Shown here in pieces: positions 1 through 9,639 of a DNA stretch of 64,000 bases. Origin of the DNA: Selaginella moellendorffii (taxonomy: Eukaryota > Streptophyta > Lycopodiopsida > Selaginellales > Selaginellaceae). Each line of letters starts with the position of its first letter. The stretch's first letter is position 1. A model generated the notes under the pieces. It had not been told where the DNA came from. It did no database searches and saw nothing but the letters and a program-made list of their open reading frames with translations. Made by a program: the position numbers and the translations under genes. The stretch covers positions 203,039 through 267,038 of the forward strand of contig NW_003314378.1 of NCBI RefSeq assembly GCF_000143415.4, in the 5' to 3' direction.

Positions 1-540
1 TCACAAAATGTCTTTTACCTCTCAAGGATGAAAGTAGCTTCTCTTTTGTAATCGTCACCGTATCGCAACCATCAATTTGCTCAGCTTCTTTACCAGGTTA
101 CAGAATGTCTCCAAGGTATGTATCTGCAGCGGGGGGCTGGAGCTGTATGGAAGCACTGAGATTAGTTTCCTGTAGACCTCTTCCTGGAGCACGCTATTTT
201 GGTGCTCCTCAATTACTTCGTAGAACAGCTTCTTCTTGTCTGACTGGGGAGATGGGTTTTATGAACGAGGTTTGGAAGGAGGCCAGAGCTAAAGGTGTGG
301 AAATCAGGCTGGATTTGAAAGATGTTTGGTCTAGCAAATTGCTTCCGGATGAAAGAAGACAGTCTCTTTGGTGCTTGAGATGGTTGCCAATGTCAAGGGT
401 TATGAAAGAATGGTGTTGTGTCCATTGTATCCAACGGCAAAGCTGAGCCCAAAAGGGAAAAACCTTGTCACTTCGGGCTTGAAACGGGCCCTGGACGATG
501 AAATGACTGTAACTTGTTCTTGGATGCGAGAAAATAAGCT
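1..540. pseudogene. Unrecognised gene relic, copy A
   Basis: No intact reading frame. The stretch matches 4117-4545 in two blocks. Block 1 (about 5-135, starting CTCTCAAGGATGAAAG) lies in the same orientation as 4124-4250. Block 2 (about 365-540) matches the reverse complement of 4545-4290. Block 2 reads on the plus strand as a peptide containing KGKNLVTSGLKRAL, which corresponds to EGKNLVTSSLKGGL in copy B. The parent family is not recognised. The different relative orientation of the two blocks implies a local inversion in one copy. Frames are broken in both copies. Confidence 0.5.
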
Positions 541-837
541 ACCGAGCCTTCCCTCGTACTTTGAAGAAATAGAGTCTTCATCATGTTCACTGCTTTCACT
601 ACGTCATTGTAAGCGGATACGAAACAACCATGGTGAAGGTGTTCTATGTCTCGTCCAGCAACGACAAAGCAATCCGGACATGTCCCTTCTTAAAATGCCT
701 TGCGTTGGCACCCTGTCCAGAATCACGCTGATCAACTCATCGCTAAACAGCTCCTTCCTTTTGTGTAGAGTTGGGCCTTTCAACAGTGCGTCAACCGGTT
801 TATTAATTTTTTTTAAAAAAATTGGGACATATGAGGA

Positions 838-1030
838 CTATTTGATGCCATGCAAAGAAAGAATCTCGTCTCGTGGACTGCCATGGTAATTCCAGCACGG
901 GCATCTGGATGAGGCAAACCTTCTATGCCCGCATGGTTCATCTGGGGATTTAAATGGAAGTAGGCAGCTGTTTGAGAAAATGGAAGAAAAGAATTTGGTG
1001 TCGCAAATGCGATTTCTCTGGCGAAACTTG
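838..1030 (+). pseudogene. PPR motif relic
   Basis: A short degenerate copy of the PPR gene that follows. The segment from TTTGATGCCATGC at 841 matches 1456-1545 of the intact gene almost base for base: a FDAM...KNLVSWT motif, then HGHLDEA. The later part, ending MEEKNLVS, matches 1635-1670. The frame shifts between these pieces and the expected conserved Trp codon is lost after LVS. It is probably a remnant of a tandem duplication of the PPR gene. Confidence 0.7.
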
Positions 1031-1285
1031 GGTGCCCCTCATACTTCGTGGAAGTTTTAATAAGCTTGTCATCCTTCCTAGCAAGATCACTGCATAGAAA
1101 GTTCTCGAAGAGCTCCATCCCGCGTTTGCTTTACATCGCTATACATCTCCTTTTGATCTGTAAAGTTTGGAGAGCCCGTAACATAGCCTTTCATCCAACT
1201 CCACGCTCTCATTCTTTAGCAGAACATCCGAGAGTTTTTAGTAAAATCAACGGTGAAAAAAAAAAGAAGCAGAGAATAACGCTTG

Positions 1286-2944
1286 ATGAGCTTATATTCC
1301 CAAACATCAGTTTTAACAGCAGCTGCCAACTCCGGGCATCTGGGAGATGCTAAGAGGATATTTGATGGCATTGGGGAGCCAGACGTGGTGTGCTGGAATG
1401 CGATGCTTTCGGCATATGCCCGTGCCGGATGTATCTCAGATGCGAGAGGAATCTTTGATGCCATGCAGGCAAAGAATCTAGTCTCGTGGACTTCCATGGT
1501 GTGCGCATATTCTAAGCACGGGCATCTAGACGAGGCAAAGATTCTCCTTGGTGCCATGCCCGAGTGGAATGCGGTATCGTGGACAGCGATAATCGCTGCT
1601 TGTGGTTTAGCTGGAAACTTAAACGAGAGTAAGCAGATGTTTGAGATGATGGAAGAGAAGACTTTGGTGTCGTGGAATGTGATTCTCTCCGCAAATGCCC
1701 AAAACGGGCAATTTGCGAGTTCTCTGACGATCTTTCATGCGATGCCGCAGTGGGATCTGGTGTCGTGGATCACGCTCCTGGGTGGAATTTCCAGCGATAT
1801 TGATGCTCTGCTCGAGATTTTCCACGCAATGCCCGAGCACGACATCGTGTGCTGGAATGCGCTGCTATCGGCTCACGGGACTAGAGGCAGGATTGGCGAT
1901 GCCCAGCTCGTGTTTGAGCGGATGCCGGAGAGGAATTTGATATCCTGGACTGCGATGCTCAATGCATGGATCTTGTGCGGCGACCTGGAACTCGCGAGAG
2001 AGCTCTTTGATCGCATGCCGGAGAGGAACCTTGTTTCTTGGACCGCGATCATCGATGCGTATTCGCAGAGAGGAGATCCGTGCCAGGCCAAGAGCCTCTT
2101 CGCCCAGATGCCGGAGCAGAGCCTGGCCTCCTGGAACGCGATCCTCTCCGGCATCGCCCGGTTTGGAGATCTGGAAGAGGCTGGAGAGATCTTCGAGAGG
2201 ATGCCGCAGTGGAATTCTTCCTCGTGGAACGCAATGCTGGCCGCCTACACCCTGTCCGGAAAGAATCTGGAAGAAGCCTGGGCGCTGTTCGCCAAGATCC
2301 CTCGCAAGAACCAGCTCTCTTGGAACCTGATACTCACCGCCGAGAGCCAGCCGCTGGAGTCATCGCTGGAGATCTTCGCGTCGATGCCGGAGCGCGACGT
2401 CGTGTCCTGGACCGCGATTCTCACCGCATTTGCCCGCGCCGCCCACAACTCCCACGCGGAGAAGCTCTTCGCGCAAATCCCCAGCCCCAATCCCATCTCC
2501 TGGGCCGCCCTCCTGGCCGCGCTCTCCACCAGCGATCCATTCCCCGCCTTCCACGAGATGGCCATGCTCCACGCACCCACGCCCGCGTGCTTCGCGTCGG
2601 TGCTGGCGGCGTGCGTCCACCGTGGCGCGCTGGAGCTTGCCACGTCATATTTCGCGGCCATGGTCCGCGACCACGGCGTGACGCCCGGCCGGCAGCACTA
2701 CGGCTGTATGGTGGACTTGATGGGCCGCGCGGGACGCGTGGATGACGCGCGGCACATTGTCGCCGCCATGCCATGCCACGTGGACGCGCTGGATTGGCGG
2801 TGCCTGCTTGGGGCTTGTAGATGGAGTGGCACGGAGGGTGATCGGTGTGGTACGGACGTGGCCGGGCTTGCGATGGGGTTGGATCCAGGTGACGCCGCTG
2901 CCTACGACCTGGTAGCAAGTGTGTATGAGTATAATAGCGTATAG
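1286..2944 (+). CDS. S-type pentatricopeptide repeat protein, truncated E motif
   Basis: A single-exon ORF of 552 codons from the first ATG at 1286. It is built almost wholly of short (about 31-residue) S-type PPR motifs with the recurrent core (V/L)VSW(N/T)A(M/I)L, about fourteen copies from near residue 10 to 430. Two longer motifs follow and then a recognisable start of an E motif (WRCLLGACR, then LDPGDAAAYDLVASVYEY). PPR proteins of this class bind organellar RNA, usually for C-to-U editing. The protein stops inside the E motif, so no E+ or DYW domain is encoded; it would need a partner, or the end is lost. No transit peptide is obvious at the chosen start. A 3' relic of a sister copy lies at 5378-5535. 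Family assignment is secure, target unknown. Confidence 0.85.
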   Translation: MSLYSQTSVLTAAANSGHLGDAKRIFDGIGEPDVVCWNAMLSAYARAGCISDARGIFDAMQAKNLVSWTSMVCAYSKHGHLDEAKILLGAMPEWNAVSWTAIIAACGLAGNLNESKQMFEMMEEKTLVSWNVILSANAQNGQFASSLTIFHAMPQWDLVSWITLLGGISSDIDALLEIFHAMPEHDIVCWNALLSAHGTRGRIGDAQLVFERMPERNLISWTAMLNAWILCGDLELARELFDRMPERNLVSWTAIIDAYSQRGDPCQAKSLFAQMPEQSLASWNAILSGIARFGDLEEAGEIFERMPQWNSSSWNAMLAAYTLSGKNLEEAWALFAKIPRKNQLSWNLILTAESQPLESSLEIFASMPERDVVSWTAILTAFARAAHNSHAEKLFAQIPSPNPISWAALLAALSTSDPFPAFHEMAMLHAPTPACFASVLAACVHRGALELATSYFAAMVRDHGVTPGRQHYGCMVDLMGRAGRVDDARHIVAAMPCHVDALDWRCLLGACRWSGTEGDRCGTDVAGLAMGLDPGDAAAYDLVASVYEYNSV

Positions 2945-2982
2945 ATCTTGTATATGGAACGTGTTACCAGACCAGATTAACT

Positions 2983-3066
2983 GCAAAGTGATTGATTGAT
3001 ATCATAGTTTTTGCTCAACACGACCAGAGTTTTATTTATTCACCAAAGTGATTGATTGATATCATC
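2983..3066. repeat. 60-bp-spaced direct repeat after the PPR gene
   Basis: The string CAAAGTGATTGATTGATATC occurs at about 2983 and again 60 bp downstream at about 3043. A diverged form (AAAGTGATTGAATAACA) lies at the equivalent place in the second segment copy near 5590, at the 3' end of the thaumatin-like gene. It looks like a small local duplication in the spacer. Confidence 0.6.
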
Positions 3067-3330
3067 CTCAGGCAGAACGGAAATGGTGAAAGTTCCTCCG
3101 GCTCCAGAAGTCTTGGTGCTGGATCGAACTGGCGCAAGTATTCCCATTCCTGTTCTGGGGAGGACAAGTTCCAGCATCCGAGATCCAGTGAGTGCCGATG
3201 AAGAAGTGGTGATGTCATAGAAGTCCTTGTTGCTATTGTTGTTGATGGAAACCTCGGCCAGTCCAGTGCCGACCTTTCCCACCCAGACGACTTTCTGAAT
3301 GCAACCAACGCTTGCGGGACACATGTAGCT
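3045..3330 (-). pseudogene. Thaumatin-like protein relic
   Basis: The minus-strand translation contains VGTGLAEVSINNNSNKDFYD and, after a gap, GAGGTFTISVLPEDD. These match the intact thaumatin-like gene at 5613-6176 (GTGTPGLLAEFTINSNSNNDFYD and GTGGTFTITFCP). The N-terminal half, the signal peptide and the middle cysteine region are missing or scrambled, so it cannot make the normal product. Its place downstream of the PPR gene mirrors the intact copy. Confidence 0.75.
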
Positions 3331-3543
3331 GCTATCATAACTAGAAGTTTCTCGAATCATTGATGAACTGGAAAACATTGATACGTCTTCATTCATGCAG
3401 TGCTTAAGAGATTTTCTTTCAGGAAAGGATACCGACCGATGGATATTGTGGAAACCACAGAAGTAGTGCTTCAGAATGCAAGTCACTCAAAGACATGTTT
3501 CTTCGCCTGACCGTAACTCATGCGTTCCTGTTTCGTTTGTCTT

Positions 3544-4012
3544 CGTGTGGGGCGGTTTTGCTCCTGGTGGATTCAACTTAGTTGCCAAACTGTACGTATA
3601 TTTAGAACCATTGCTACCAATTCGTGCTCACTGTGTGTGTCGTGTTTCAGGAGAAGGGAAGGTACAGACGTGGAGGACTTGTTCATCTCTCATATCGCTG
3701 ACATGGACGCAATGGCACGCGAGCTTCACAATGCAGCCAAAATCCTTGAGGTAAAATTCCTTGATTTGTGGCATTTCTCACGGGCACGAATTTTCTTTCA
3801 GGAGGGTACTCTTCCAAGTATCGTGAAAGAGCGATATGCAAGCTTTGACTCTGCTTTCGTTGAGGTACACTAAAGCTTTCTACGATGTTTCATTTACAAA
3901 TTGCTGTCGGTGTGCTAGTCGGGGGAGCTTAGATTTGAAGGCTGGAGCAAGAGGCCCTGAGAGCCACTACCCGCGTCTGGGAAGCAAGAGCTAGTTGAGA
4001 TGGTGGTCTAAT
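3544..4012 (+). pseudogene. Xylose isomerase 3' relic (segment copy A)
   Basis: Exon pieces with intact splice signals read as the C-terminal part of plant xylose isomerase. APGGFNLVAKL ends at 3591; after an intron (3592-3650), RREGTDVEDLFISHI and MDAMARELHNAAKILE run to 3750; after an intron (3751-3801), EGTLPSIVKERYASFDSAFVE runs to 3864. A last piece near 3920-4010 reads PASGKQELVEMVV but has an in-frame stop. The N-terminal three quarters, with the metal-binding and catalytic residues, is absent, so this is a fragment. The family match rests on recalled plant XylA C-terminal sequence. Confidence 0.75.
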
Positions 4013-4116
4013 GTAAGTAAGGCGATATCTATGTGAAGGCTTGTTTAAACATTTTTACTGTCATGTATAAAGAATGTTATCGCAATTTTAAATCTTCATT
4101 TCAATACTTACCTGGC

Positions 4117-4545
4117 AGATCCCTCTCAAGGATGAAAGTACCTTCTCTCTTGTAATCGTTACCGTTTCGCAGCAGTTTTCTCACCATCAATTTGCACAGC
4201 TTCTCGTCTACCAGTTTCCAGAACGCCTGGTAAGTATCTGCAGCGGGATGCCTCCTTAGCAAAGTACTCTCGGTAGCTTATTGTGCTCGCATCCAAGAAC
4301 AAGTCATATGCCTCAGTAGCTAGTGTTTCACCGTCCAGCATGAGGCCCCCTTTCAAGCTGGAAGTGACAAGGTTTTTCCCTTCCGGGCAGTTCACTGTAC
4401 ATCTCAAGCACATTTTTGGCGTTGGATGCAACATCACCTCCCTTTCCAAAGCTTCTTTTATAATGGACAACACTAAAGTGTGATCTTTGACCACGTCGAG
4501 ATAAACCCTTGACATTGGCTCGTTAACCATCTCAAGCAACAAATT
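4117..4545 (-). pseudogene. Unrecognised gene relic, copy B
   Basis: The minus strand has a 127-codon ORF (4542-4159) whose last part is out of the likely original frame. Another frame over 4250-4120 reads FWKLVDEKLCKLMVRKLLRN then KREGTFILERDLPG, which looks more protein-like. It shares LEMV...MSRV and GKNLVTS(S/G)LK with copy A at 1-540. I do not recognise the family. Treated as a relic because two frames are needed and the sister copy is broken. Confidence 0.45.
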
Positions 4546-5377
4546 GTCATTGTATGGATGTATTTAAGGAATGCTTGTCGTTGCTGAATTGGTAAACTCA
4601 TTTAGATGTCTATGTGGGATCACTATGTGATTCTATAATTGATAATCAAGGAAAAACTCTGGATCGGCGCACCGAAGGGGGATTGGATTGATCGCCTTGG
4701 CTGCAATGTAGGCAGGTGATCGCTTGGATGGAGTCATGCGACGAGAACACCTTTCCCATCTGCACCATCTTTGGGTGCTCTTTTGGAAACACCTTACAAT
4801 TAGTGCCTCGCGTCTGGGAAGCAAGAGCAGCTGAAATGGTGTTCTATAACGCCATACAACACTGAATATCCATGTAAAGGCTTTGGTCATTTGATGAAGT
4901 CAAGCATTGATATGTGAACTCCATGCTAGGGACAGGGGGTGATGGGAAATTTGACTCTTTTAACTTCCACTTCCATAAGAGATGTTCAAATCTCACTAAT
5001 AGTGTTTCAGTGAGAGGAGATTGTCGCTCGTTTCTTTATTTGTTGATCCACCATGTTCAACCCCATGGCTGGGCCGCATCCAGCGCCAGCTCCATGGCCA
5101 GGCCGCCAGCGCGAGCGCCATGCCCGCGATCACCCATGTAAGTCAAAATTAATGGATTGATTGTGATGAAAGGTTTTTTTTAGCAAAAAGTAGCTTTCTG
5201 ATCCAGGGAAGTGATTACTTTTGCACAGTGAGAGCCATGGCCTAGCCAGGGCCACAAAGCACAGGGAATGGAGTCGTAGAGATTCTCATTCTCATAGGAA
5301 TTAACATCGTCATCACTGCACTCTTCCTCATCACCGCTCTCATCATCCTCATCACTACTCTCATCATCCACTACGGC
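4546..5377. other. Spacer with no supported gene
   Basis: Apart from the short xylose isomerase tail at 4800-4862 I see nothing that can be supported. Acidic low-complexity sequence near 5230-5370 (repeated CATCATC/TCATCC on plus, D/E-rich on minus) gives a short ORF but no recognisable domain. Confidence 0.5.
4800..4862 (+). pseudogene. Xylose isomerase C-terminal relic (segment copy B)
   Basis: GTGCCTCGCGTCTGGGAAGC onward matches 3968-4010 of the copy A relic (CGCGTCTGGGAAGCAAGAGC). Read in shifting frames it gives V-P-(S)GKQE...AEMVF, the end of plant xylose isomerase. Only this tail survives. It supports duplication of a segment that included a xylose isomerase gene end. Confidence 0.6.
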
Positions 5378-5535
5378 TGCATGGGACGTTTGTGGATGAG
5401 GCGCGGTACATGGTCCCCGCCATGGGGCTTGTAGATGGAACGATACGGAGGGCAGTAGGTGTGGTACGGAGGTGGCTGGGCTTGCGATTGGGATGGATCC
5501 AGGTGATGCCGCTGCGTACCACCAAGCTAACGTAT
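5378..5535 (+). pseudogene. PPR gene 3' relic
   Basis: Matches about 2725-2925 of the intact PPR gene: GGATGAGGCGCGGTACAT...GGGGCTTGTAGATGGA...GGTGTGGTACGG...GGATCCAGGTGATGCCGCTGC. About 45 bp present in the intact gene (the codons for HVDALDWRCL) are deleted. It is followed at once by the intact thaumatin-like gene, just as the intact PPR gene is followed by the thaumatin-like relic. Confidence 0.8.
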
Positions 5536-5612
5536 CGATCTGAATAAACGCGTGACAACATTTTTGCTATAGAATTTATTTCATTTATAAAGTGATTGAA
5601 TAACACCATCGC

Positions 5613-6176
5613 TCACGGGCAGAACGTAATGGTGAAAGTTCCTCCGGTTCCAGTGGCAAAAGTCTTGGTGTCACCAGACCAGCTATAAGCATCCGGGCAT
5701 GAGGCACGGACGTTCTGTGCATACTGGGAGTTTGGATCGTCGCGGTTGGGACTGGTACAGACATTCCCATTCGTGTTCTCGGGAGGACAAGTCGAAGCCT
5801 CCGCTCGGCAAGTCAGACCCCTGCCAGATCCAGTGATGCTCATCCCAGTGCCGATGAAGAAGCCATCCACGGCGCTGATGTCGTAGAAGTCATTGTTGCT
5901 GTTGCTGTTGATAGTGAACTCGGCCAGGAGGCCAGGAGTTCCAGTGCCGATGTTTCCCCCCCAGAGATCCGGAGGACTCAGTGAGCGAGATTCTCCGGGG
6001 GCGAGAGTGAATCCGGAGGTTCCGATCGAGGGGCCGGGGTTCTCGCGGACGACAATGTTCTGCGAGCCTCCGCAGCTATTGACAACGTTGAAGGAAGTGG
6101 CTGCTGCGAGTGGGATTGCTGCAAAACAATGGCTTAGAGCAACAAGAGCAACTAGGATGGCAGTAGAGCTTGCCAT
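5613..6176 (-). CDS. Short thaumatin-like protein with reduced cysteine content
   Basis: A single-exon gene of 187 residues from the ATG at 6176, chosen because a signal peptide follows directly (MASSTAILVALVALSHCF..., cleavage likely near residue 24-26) and a TATA box lies about 50 bp upstream. The mature part shows thaumatin-fold landmarks: LAEFTINSNSNNDFYDIS-VDGF in the middle, RASCPDAYSW and a terminal TFTITFCP. PR-5/thaumatin-like proteins are secreted and often bind or degrade fungal glucans. Known short forms carry 10 cysteines and long forms 16; here I count six in the mature chain, and the N-terminal disulphide-rich block (usual GR(T)NC and GDCGG motifs) is absent. It may be a lineage-specific reduced form. 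Antifungal activity is not shown by the sequence. Confidence 0.85.
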   Translation of the reverse strand: MASSTAILVALVALSHCFAAIPLAAATSFNVVNSCGGSQNIVVRENPGPSIGTSGFTLAPGESRSLSPPDLWGGNIGTGTPGLLAEFTINSNSNNDFYDISAVDGFFIGTGMSITGSGRGLTCRAEASTCPPENTNGNVCTSPNRDDPNSQYAQNVRASCPDAYSWSGDTKTFATGTGGTFTITFCP

Positions 6177-6221
6177 TGGAACTGTGTATGCTGTAATATA
6201 TTTCTGTGAGTTTCTTTGGGG

Positions 6222-6231
6222 ATTTATATAG
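6222..6231 (-). promoter_or_regulatory. TATA box of the thaumatin-like gene
   Basis: The minus strand reads TATATAAATC at 6231-6222, about 46 bp before the ATG at 6176. This is normal spacing for a short 5' leader. Confidence 0.65.
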
Positions 6232-6499
6232 TCTAGAGATATTACTGAAGGTGAAAGAGTCTGTAGTCCACACGCAAAGGAATACCACCCGTGAATAGTA
6301 GCCAAGCAAAAAAAATCATGACTGACTAGACTTTGAAAATCATGTTCATGACTTGAGTTTTGCATCATATAATTACGGACAAATGAGAATATCCGTGCTT
6401 TGAATATTGAGTCAAGAATCTGCTGCCAAACTTTGTGAACTAGTGCCACCTCAATAAGTCCTAGTCTCACATTCGGGATTTGTTTCTATGGCCAACTAA

Positions 6500-6715
6500 T
6501 AACTAACCCTTTTAAGTATTAGTCAGCACACTTTATTAGCCATATAATTTTAATTATTTCTTTAACACCAAAATAGAAGCCCATCAGTTAGAATAATAAT
6601 CTATAAAATAAAAATTTATAATAACATCAATTACATTGAAAAATAATTGAAAATTAACATTATTTCATAATCCTTCTTACATCATAACATTATAACAAAA
6701 AAAGAGAGTATTATA
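6500..6715 (-). repeat. AT-rich repeat family member
   Basis: The minus strand here (GATGTAAGAAGGATTATGAAAT, then TTAATGTTATTATAAAT-like text) matches 48055-48195 and 49015-49170 on the plus strand (TTGTAAGAAGGATTATAAAT, GTTATTATAAATGTTCATTT). No coding potential is visible. It is probably a copy of a dispersed AT-rich element, sitting between the thaumatin-like gene and the receptor-kinase gene. Confidence 0.55.
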
Positions 6716-6917
6716 GTTGTATCCAAGTGGTTCATGTTTTAAGCAAAAATTTGATTGTGTTTTGAATTTTCACAAATTTTGCAAAACAATGAATGTACAT
6801 ATTCCTGCAGAGAGAAAAAAGAAAGAAAAACGATCAATCTTACCGCAAGTTCTTGCGTTTGCATTGCCAGTTTTTATGTATATAGAGGCTCGGTCGATCG
6901 ATCCTGTATGAACAAAC

Positions 6918-9558
6918 TCACATTGACAGCATCTCCATCATCTGGACAATGGCAGCCATGGACGGCCTCCTGCTCGGATCCTGCGCAGTGCACAGCAGCC
7001 CGATCCTGAAAACCTGCATGATCTCGGCCTCTGGAAACGAGCTCATCTCATGGTCCAGGCACTGCAAGCCCCGCCCCTGCTCGAACGCCGCCTTGGCATA
7101 CTCGCACAGCACCACCGCGTCCGTCTCCAAGTTTTGCACGGGCCTCCTCCCGGTGACCAACTCCAGCAGCACCACCCCAAAGCTGTAGACGTCGCATTTG
7201 TCCGTCAGCCTCAGGTTCTGGACTGCCATCTCCGGCGCAACGTATCCCACCGCCAGCTCCAGCTTCCGGTCGGTCATGTACGTGTCCAGCTTCGGCAAAA
7301 GCCTCCGCAGGCCATAGTCCGAGATGTGAGGCTCAAACTCGTCGTCCAGAAGGATGTTGGTCGACTTCAAGTTGAAGAGGAGGACCTGTGGCCTGCAGTC
7401 GTGGTGAAGGTAAGCCAGCCCCCTCGCGGCGCCCAAGGCGATCTTGAACCGTCTCCACCAAGGCAATGGTAGCTGGCCTTCCATGCGCTGGTGTAAGTGA
7501 TGGAAGAGACTGTCGTTGGGGAGGTACTCGGTTAGCAGCAGCTTTGTTGGAGGAGACCAGTAGTATCCTTCCAGCGTCACCACGTTCCTGTGCTTTACGT
7601 TCTTGAGGATCGCTATTTCCCGCTCGAAGGCCTCCTGGCTGGTTATCTGGCCGAGACTAGAGAGCTTCTTCACAGCGAGTGCCACTCCGCCATCCACCAC
7701 GGCCTTGTAAACAGTCCCCAGTGGTCCATACCCGATCACACAGTCCTTGTCTACAAGAGCTTTGGTTCCTTCCTGCCAGTTCTCGTACTTGGACGGGATG
7801 TTTGGGTTGAAGAGGACGAGCTTGCCGATCACACCTGTGCTCGAGTCTGGAGAAGGCGGAGTGCTTTCGTAGACGAGCACTTCAGCGGGAGTCTTCTTTG
7901 GCCTCGTCAAAACCTTGATGTTCAAGATGACGACGATAAAAACACCCAAGGCGACGAGGATTGCGGCGACGATGGCTGCTATGGTGTAAGGTGTCAAGAC
8001 GTGTGTTTTCCCACCACCTTCGAGCGTCGGCGATAATGCTGGTCCTGGCCAAACCATAGGAGTGCACCTCAGTGACAGCGGCGGACCACACAGAAACGTA
8101 TTGCCAATGTAAGAGCTCCTGTCAAAACGCTGTAACACGCCCCGCCTGGGTATGAATCCAGTTAAGTTGTTGTAGGAGACGTTGAAGAGCACCAGATGCG
8201 ACAAGTCACCCAGTTGGATAGGAATACTTCCGGTAATGTTGTTGAAAGAGAGATCCAGCCGCTCTAAGTGAGTTAGCCTTCCAACCTCGGCGGGAATAGA
8301 GCCCTGTAGCATGTTATGGCCAAGAAGGAGTGTCTTCAAGTATGTCAAGTTGTTGAGACTTCGCGGAATGGTACCACTAAAATCGTTGCTGGAAAGTTTG
8401 CTGGAACAAAGAACCATGGTTTAGAAAAAAACACATGAAGGAAGACGTTGAGCTACGTACAGTTCAATTAAGAACCTCGCCTGCGTTAGAGCTTGTGGAA
8501 TACTGCCGTGCATGGCATTGCTGCTAAGATCCAGGCTGACCAGGAATGCGAGCTTCCCAATGGCATCGGGAATCGGAGACGAAAACCTGTTGTGTGATAA
8601 GTTGATGAGCGATAATTCCTGACACTCTCCGAAGTTGGAAGGAATAGGACCTTCGAAGCTATTGTAAGACAAGTCCAGGACCTGCGTTCGAGAAAAGAAA
8701 TTAAAAAGAGTAGAAGACGACATTGGCACCAGCAAATGGGACCTTCATTACCTCGAGTGATCGACACCCATCATCACCTTGCCTGTCCGGGAGCCCACCG
8801 CTGAAAGCATTCTTCGAGCCATTGAGGATATCGAGAGAAGGAAGATAAAGAACCTCTGATGGAAAATCCCCCGAGAGCGAGTTCTCTTGGATAAGCAACA
8901 AAAGCAGCTCGTCCAAGAAAGCGATCTCCGCCGGCACGCTCCCAGTGAGCCGGTTGGAACTAAAATCCACAAACTTCAAGGATCCGCAAGAGCCCAGAGC
9001 CACTGGCAGGCTCCCAGCAAGCGCATTGCCTGACAGGCTCACGAATCTCAGCTTGGAGCAATTCCCGAACAGCTGCGGCGGGATCGCGCCAGTGAGGAGA
9101 TTGGAGGAGAGATCGAGCATCCGGAGCCCCGGAATCTTGCCGATGGAGGCCGGGATTGTGCCGGCGAGCTCGTTGCTGCTGAGATTTAGCTTCCAGAGGC
9201 TCGAAATATGCGAGAGCTGCGAGGGAATGCTGCCTTTGAGGAGATTGTTGGAGAGGGAGAGCGTCCGCAGGAAAGGGAGGCCGCTGAGCGCCGGCGAGAT
9301 GGTACCTGCGAGGCCGGCGCCATGGATCAGCAGCTTCTTGACGCGATTGTCATCGTCGCAGAAGACCCCAGTCCAGCCGCATGGATCCTCATCCGCCGCA
9401 TTCCAGCTCGTGAAAATTCCAGTGGGATCCTGCGTAATCTGCATTCGAAAGGCCATGAGAGCGATCCCTTCCTCGTTGAGAGCTCGCGCCTGGAAGGCCG
9501 CGACGAGCACGACCAGGAACTCGATCGCAAGAATCCGACATTGCTGCCCGATCGACAT
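6918..9558 (-). CDS. LRR receptor-like kinase, probable pseudokinase (At1g12460/At1g62950-like)
   Basis: Three exons (9558-8752, 8681-8461, 8400-6918) give 836 residues with all junctions in frame. Order: signal peptide (about 1-28), N-terminal LRR cap with CGWTGVFC, an LRR ectodomain to about 450, a transmembrane helix near 475-500 ([18 protein letters not shown]), then a kinase-like domain to the end. The kinase keeps the glycine loop ([11 protein letters not shown]), the VAIK-like Lys (ALAVKK), and APE. The catalytic-loop HRD is [10 protein letters not shown], without the Asp base, and DFG is DYG. The same LNLKS...SDYG pattern is known in the At1g12460/At1g62950 group. It acts at the plasma membrane, probably by scaffolding with a co-receptor rather than strong phosphotransfer. 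A relic of its kinase region lies at 39733-40110. Confidence 0.9.
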
Positions 9559-9619
9559 TCTCACGAGACCCGGCCCACCGATTCATCTATCGCCGGGCGC
9601 CTCGAGCCGGCAATCCTAG

Positions 9620-9639
9620 AAACCCTACCCAAAACCCTA
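9620..9639 (-). promoter_or_regulatory. Two telo-box motifs upstream of the receptor-kinase gene
   Basis: AAACCCTA occurs at 9620-9627 and 9632-9639, about 60-80 bp upstream of the ATG at 9558. In plants this element is common near transcription starts of genes active in dividing cells. Confidence 0.5.

Noticed and set aside
2038-2918. Long antisense and alternate-frame ORFs over the PPR gene
   Set aside because: GC-rich shadow frames of a repeat-coding exon, with no motif of their own.
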